NCBI GenBank assembly: GCA_951799405.1
Contig: OX637363.1
Span: 8,246,001-8,310,000, forward strand
DNA from: Agapetus fuscipes
Lineage: Eukaryota > Arthropoda > Insecta > Trichoptera > Glossosomatidae
Length of the DNA stretch: 64,000 bases
Reading direction: 5' to 3'
Below are positions 59,158 through 64,000 of this stretch, one piece after another. The position numbers and the translations under genes are program-made. The notes under the pieces were generated by a model. That model ran no database searches, was not told where the DNA came from, and was given only the letters and a program-made list of their open reading frames with translations. The first letter of the stretch is position 1. Each line of letters begins with the position of its first letter.

Positions 59158-59525
59158 CTTGAACGGGGGTGGAAGTGGGGGTTTCCCAGCTCCCAGGGGG
59201 GCTGGTTCTCATTTTTAGTGAAGGCTGAGTAAACCTTGAGATCGAACCCCTGCTCTCGGCATGGAATGCAAGCATTCTACCAATTGAGCTATCGACCTTT
59301 TTACGAGCTTGGTCGTAGTCACTACAAAGCGCCAATTCTCAAGCAAGATCCAGTTGCTGTAAGGCTGGATGGACCTTTGGTGACCGGTCATTGGTAAAGG
59401 TATATGAATTTTTCAACCCAGCGAAGAGCAAATTTGAAAATATAAATAGTGTATTTTTTGTGCTCCGCCGGGATTCGAACCCACAACCTTCCGTTCAGAG
59501 TCCGAAGTGTTACCAATGAACGACG
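59158..59525 (-). mobile_element. SINE-B/SINE-A dimer, SINE-A internally deleted
   Basis: Minus strand: SINE-B head and body (59525-59300), junction GCTCGTAAAAAGGTCGATAG, SINE-A head, and the same deletion joint as at 53.3 kb (GGGTTCGATCTCAAGGTTTA here GGGGTTCGATCTC). Confidence 0.82.
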
Positions 59526-59534
59526 GATAGGTCT

Positions 59535-59597
59535 TCATATAATTAATATTACCGATATTTGGTAGGAAAGAATTACCGTGGTGATGAGACTTCCAGC
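59535..59597 (+). mobile_element. Half of the CAGGGCTGGAAGTC MITE
   Basis: ATATTACCGATATTTGGTAG, then GAAAGAATTACCGTGGTGAT, then GAGACTTCCAGCC: one arm of the element at 26935-27112. Confidence 0.65.
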
Positions 59598-60089
59598 CAA
59601 CAGCTTGAACTATCATAATGGACGTTTTAAAAGATGGCTGCTATAGTTCCGATTTTCATCGTGTTGTTATGATCTTGGTAGCAATATAAGTGTCTCCTGA
59701 GGAATGCTTCTGATTTGTAAGCCATCCTGTATTGGTTTTCCTGACAGGGGTCGTTATTAATTGCCGGGTTGTGTGTCGATTAATCATACATTGTTGTCGT
59801 CACTATTAGGGTCCTCAGCGATGCCATTGTCTGTGGATCTTTGAGATTCGGACCCTTGTCTTACGCAAAATCAACCTCAGATCTTGCGTCTCTATTGATG
59901 TGGACCCAAAAGGCTAAACATTCTTGAACGTACAGCTATGTTTTGAATATAAAAATACACATTTATTTTTATTTTTATATAAATTCGTAATAAGAAATTC
60001 ATTACATTAACCTATTTCGCCTAGCTGGGAACAGGTAAGGCTTATTCTCAATTAATACATTTATTGGTTAGAATATAAAAATTAAAAAA
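59598..60089. other. Spacer, nothing recognised
   Basis: No match noted. Confidence 0.35.
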
Positions 60090-60208
60090 ACTCAATTTCA
60101 AATAAACGTAAACTCTGCAACTTTTGTCGCCCTTCTTTGAAACTGGGATGATATTGGTAAAGAAACCAATTCTGCCAGTATTTGTAGTCAGCCTTTAAGT
60201 CAAGGAAC
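60090..60208 (-). repeat. F1 head half, diverged
   Basis: Minus strand GTTCCTTGACTTAAAGGCTG to GAAATTGAG. Confidence 0.55.
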
Positions 60209-60304
60209 ATTTTTTTAAAATAAATTATTAACAGACAATAAATGAAAGAAAAAACTCTGAAAGATAAAATAACAATAAAAAAAATAATAATAATAATTCC
60301 AAAG

Positions 60305-60600
60305 TTTTAGCCTCTAGCATTGCAGATCAACCACCATTTATTTCGGCAACAAATAATAATATGCATGGACTTCAAAAAGTAAACAGAAAAACAAATTCCA
60401 ATTTAAAAACTCTAGCCGCCAACATTACAGATCAACCGCCATTTCTTTCTGTCCTTACATACTTCTTTCGTCTCCTCCAGAGTCATAACCTTCTTCATAC
60501 CAGGCTCTCCTTTTATTATGACTCTGGATATTCCATTCATTCGCAATTTCGGAAATTTGGTCCGTCCATACCTTTCTCGGTCTTCCTCTACCACGACATA
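60305..60600 (-). pseudogene. RTE-type LINE 3' end
   Basis: Minus frame includes MVEEDRERYGRTKFPKLRMN and MKKVMTLEETKEVCKDRKKWR before a stop. A second scrap of the same UTR block is at 60308-60345. Confidence 0.6.
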
Positions 60601-61117
60601 CCATACATTAACAATTTATATTTTCCTTAAGCTAATTGAATTTTCCGTAGTTTTTTCATGTTTTCTTTGACCGCACACGCTCACATCTATGGAATCAAGT
60701 ATTCATTAGTTGCTGGGTGTAATTGAGCATGTATAATTCAGTTCTTCCATCCCCCACGATGTCAGGGCTGGCAGACCTTCCTCCGACTTCTATACATCCA
60801 TCTCTGGCTTTGTCCCTTCACGGCTGATTAATGTGGCACCCCTGACTCACAAAACCAACCCCCCCCCGTCTTTGCTTGCACGTTAAATTGCAACCTTGCG
60901 TACGAAAAAAAAAACAAAAACAACATTGAAAGGTAAATTTCTGCTTATTAATTTACGCCAAATTTGGAAAAATTAGGTTGTTATTATGTGCACGGAACCG
61001 TGCGGCGAAGTTGACTTACTTTATTCGCAAAGTTGCAAACTTATAGACACGGCCCCGTGCAAACTGATTAACCTAACCTAACCTAAATATGAATAAGTAC
61101 TTTTATAATAAAAAGTA
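60601..61117. other. Spacer with three CCTAA units
   Basis: (CCTAA)3 at 61072-61086 equals three TTAGG units, the arthropod telomere repeat, but is too short to mean much. Nothing else recognised. Confidence 0.35.
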
Positions 61118-61456
61118 AAGCAACGCAACGCAACTAAGCTCCACATATAGTGTAACTTCTTGCCGCGTTATCCCCGAAGGGGTCGCATGTGGCGAGTTGA
61201 ACCTATTTTTTTTTTACAGGTAAGGGGGCCGGCCTTACGCCAACCACTTCAGTTGAAGTGGGGGTTTCCCAGCTCCCGAGGGGGCTGGTACTCATTTCTT
61301 GTGAAGGCTGAGTAAACCTTGCCGGTATTTTTATTATGGGGTTTGAAATAAACACCGAAATAGGAAATCATCTCTGACACCCTCCTCGGTGGGATTCGAA
61401 CCCGAGCTCACGGGGTAGAATGCAAGCACTCTACCAACTGAGCTATCGACCGGACT
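61118..61456 (-). mobile_element. SINE-A, full length
   Basis: Minus strand GTCCGGTCGATAGCTCAGTT, GGGTTCGAATCCC, complete body, end TTAGTTGCGTTGCG. Very close to 48207-48547. Confidence 0.9.
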
Positions 61457-61519
61457 ATCGAAAGCAACATAAATAATAACAATAAATCACATTAACAAAC
61501 TTACCAGCGGCTGTCGTGA

Positions 61520-62020
61520 TTGTCTTGTCTTGTCTTGTATCCTGCCGCCATTCCTCTAGGGGTGGCCGTTACCTCCACACAAGTGACTCTGCCCTTGCAT
61601 ACTTCTTTCATCTCATCTTATTTCATCACTCTTTTCATGCATGCTCTTCTCTTGTTTCCACTCTGTAAATTCCATTCATTCGCAATCTCACGTATCTAAT
61701 CAATCCATTCTTTCCTAGGTCTTCCGCTTCCACGCTTACCTATTACATTCCCTTTACTTTATACACTCTTTTTGTCAGTCGGTCTTCACTCATCCTTTCA
61801 ATATGTCCAAACCATCGCATCACACTTCTTTGAACTTTCACTTTCACGCTTTCTTTTACTCCGCATTCATTCAGAACCCATTCGTTTCTCACTATATCTT
61901 TCAGTGTTTTTCCTGTCATACTTCTCAAATGAGCCATTTCTACGGTGCATACCTTATTTACTTCTCTTTCATTCACCGTCCATGACTCGCTTCCATAGAT
62001 CAGGGTCGGCAACAATATAC
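61520..62020 (-). pseudogene. RTE-type LINE RT C-terminus and 3' end
   Basis: Minus frame LPTLIYGSESWTVNEREVNK, then VEMAHLRSMTGKTLKDIVRN, then MRWFGHIERMSEDRLTKRVY. Canonical RTE motifs (YGSE.W, LR...G, RWFGH..RM). Downstream the frame breaks. The 3' end includes GGCCACCCCTAGAGGAATGG. This is the longest copy of this LINE end. Confidence 0.85.
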
Positions 62021-62084
62021 AATATACACAATATGCGCATAAGAATAATAGAAAAATTATGTTCTTATGGGTGTCTTGACTTTC

Positions 62085-62690
62085 AGGTTAGTATGAGTCT
62101 ATTAACATTTTATTAACGCTGCCAATGTCACCATGAAAGGGCGGCAAAAGTTGCAGGTTGTACGTTTTTATTAGACTTTTGTACGAACACATGCGGCTCA
62201 TGTAAGGTAAGAAATATCTTTGTGCGTCTGCAAACTATCTGAAACTTTAATAGTTACATAGCTATTGTTAGATATAACTAATGTACAGACCGAAACTATT
62301 GTAAGCTAACAAACTTCGGCAAAGCGATTTTCGGGTAGTTCGTATAGTTTGAATGAATTATAAATGAAACTTCCACCCGAATGAGAGAGGCGGTTGAATT
62401 ATGTGATCTATAATCTAAGTTGCAGGGGTATAAATGAATTTGATATGCACACTTGTTTTTTTCTTGACTTAAAGGTTGGTATAAGATGATCACGCCAATT
62501 CCAGCCCTGTTGCAGGAAAATTTGGCAAGAATTGCTGGGTTTATGTTCATTTGACGTTTGGGTATTTTTTTTTTGGTACACATGCAGCTTGTGTAATCGC
62601 GAACTTTCACGTTTTAGCTTGTGGGCATGCATTGAGTAAGAATCTTAAATGTCAATATATCCTTGCAAATTATGTAGATTATACAAATGT
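62085..62690. repeat. F1 fragments
   Basis: 62085-62220 plus (diverged), 62400-62440 minus tail, 62462-62690 plus copy with several deletions. Confidence 0.55.
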
Positions 62691-62767
62691 AATAAGTAAA
62701 AGTCTTAAATTTTTTACAGTATAATATAGACATTCTTTTAACTCTGATCTAAGACCGCTTCTATGGT

Positions 62768-62885
62768 TTGACTTAAAAGAAAACACCGAAACGGGAAATA
62801 ATTTCTGACACCCTTAGTGGGATTCGAACCCTATTCTTGTGGATTTGAACACAAGCCTTCTACCAGCTGAGCTATCGACCGAAAC
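62768..62885 (-). mobile_element. SINE-A head
   Basis: Minus strand TCGGTCGATAGCTCAGCTGG, GGGTTCGAATCCCACTAAGG, then GTTTCGGTGTTTTC and truncation. Confidence 0.72.
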
Positions 62886-64000
62886 AATTTTATTTTTCTC
62901 TTACCACCATCGATATAAATAATATACATAGATGGAGCGCGTGAGTGTTTTCCTATACAAACGGTTGTGCCACAAAATTGTAGAAGGAAAGAAACATTAG
63001 AAATTTTGTTATGTTTCTGTCTCTTTCTGATCTCCATGACAACATCAGGGGCCGTACTCAACATGGATTTGTAAGGACTGGATGGGCTGAGAAAGCAATC
63101 CTTTGTGAATTAGAAATGCGCTACCCCAATCATCATACAAAAATCCAAATTCAGTCTATCGGTAACCTTCCAACTATTAACAGGTGTGTTTCCTAACTGG
63201 AAAGAAAAATCATCAAAATGCCAAGCCACAAATTTTCCAAATGCACAAACAATACGAGAAATTGTAATAAAAAGTCTGGAGTAACTTTTCACTCGTAATT
63301 ACCAGTGAATATTAATATTTAAGTAAATTCAATTGATATTTTATCTGCCGATGCCTTTAGCAACAAAACAATAGCCCCGCTGTCAAACCGTCGGCCATTT
63401 TTAGTGATAGAGATGTGATGATGATAAAATATAGTATCTGATACCGTCACGTGAGAACATTTTTTTTTGTGAAATGTATGTATTTGAAGTGGTCTGTATT
63501 TCAAAATTCAAAATTTCAATTTCTACCCTACACTTTTTGTTTCATTTATTCTTTTATATTTCAAGGAAATTGGATTAAAAATAATATTTTTTTTTACTTC
63601 GTCTTCTATAGGTATTACTCCTAACATCATTGAAAAAACTTAAAATTAAAAAAATGTAATTGAAATAATTTTCACAAGTAATTATGTAACATTAAGTAAA
63701 ATATTTACGTTTATGGAACAGAAGCATTAAAAAGTATCAGATATTGTCAAAACCTTTGACAACACTAAATTATGTTGTCAACGAAAATAACATCAACAAT
63801 TCGTTGCTAAGCAATATTACCTGCTTACATAAATTAACGACGGAGTAGAGACGCATAACGTGATAGAAAAGGACAACAACAAAAAACGTATGTTGTGCGA
63901 GCGAGACAAAACAAGGGACAAAGTCTGGCGAAATTAGATTTCAGTGACTGTATGGAGCACAGTGTTTAGAACTAAATCAAATAAATAGCCTCTCCATTTA
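62886..64000. other. Unrecognised terminal 1.1 kb
   Basis: No match to the repeat families in the window and no open frame with a recognisable domain. Possibly unique intergenic sequence. Confidence 0.4.

Noticed and set aside
61069..61087. Interstitial telomere repeat (TTAGG)
   Set aside because: Only three units; too short to distinguish from chance.
62886..64000. Host exon in the terminal kilobase
   Set aside because: No frame with a recognisable domain, splice pattern or codon bias could be supported.

Overview
The window looks like intergenic, repeat-saturated DNA from a metazoan, most likely an arthropod. The reasons are its AT-richness, the absence of any convincing multi-exon host gene or bacterial operon, and the mix of Ty3/Gypsy elements, RTE- and L2/CR1-like LINEs, tRNA-headed SINEs, Penelope-type hammerhead repeats and hAT/Harbinger MITEs. 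The species cannot be named from what is visible. Nearly every stretch is a transposable element or a decayed piece of one, often nested two or three deep.

The centrepiece is at 7.9-17.8 kb. An old, internally deleted LTR retrotransposon (7874-17820, minus strand, 4-bp target duplication CAAC) was hit inside its integrase by a young Ty3/Gypsy element (9706-16532, minus strand, duplication GTAT, LTRs that differ by one 2-bp indel). The young element has intact gag and pol reading frames. Its Gag begins with a SAP-like motif and a long coiled coil. Its Pol (protease, RT, RNase H, integrase) carries about 220 extra residues after the integrase: a TARG1/OARD1-like macrodomain and then a CX7CX5CX3H zinc finger. 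The stop codon touches the 3' LTR. This retrotransposon-encoded ADP-ribose module is the most interesting feature of the window.

A second system is a set of about eight hammerhead-ribozyme-like motifs (5.4, 19.9, 22.1, 34.8 (two), 35.0, 35.3 and 42.5 kb). Helix I covaries between copies, helix III is short and often palindromic, and all copies share an extra U in the core. They sit in AT-rich repeats like the terminal repeats of Penelope-like elements; no Penelope ORF is present.

The rest, left to right: 0-7.8 kb holds a fold-back element, SINEs and LINE tails. 17.8-20.2 kb holds a MITE-interrupted repeat and a hAT element (TSD CTTATACC). 20.3-22.1 kb is a 5'-truncated LINE with an intact partial RT. 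22-34 kb mixes the very abundant ~260-bp family called F1 here, SINEs, L2/RTE C-terminal fragments, a solo LTR and a degenerate tandem array. 34.7-36.8 kb holds hammerhead repeats and a Harbinger deletion derivative. 37-64 kb is more F1, SINEs, MITEs, another solo LTR and LINE tails.

The repeats document each other. SINE-B occurs with two different 3' tails, each matching the 3' end of a different LINE in the window, and SINE-B and SINE-A also occur as a fused dimer. Nested insertions give exact element boundaries and relative ages. Only two short, mutually similar open stretches with good splice acceptors (50.4 and 58.7 kb) hint at possible host exons.
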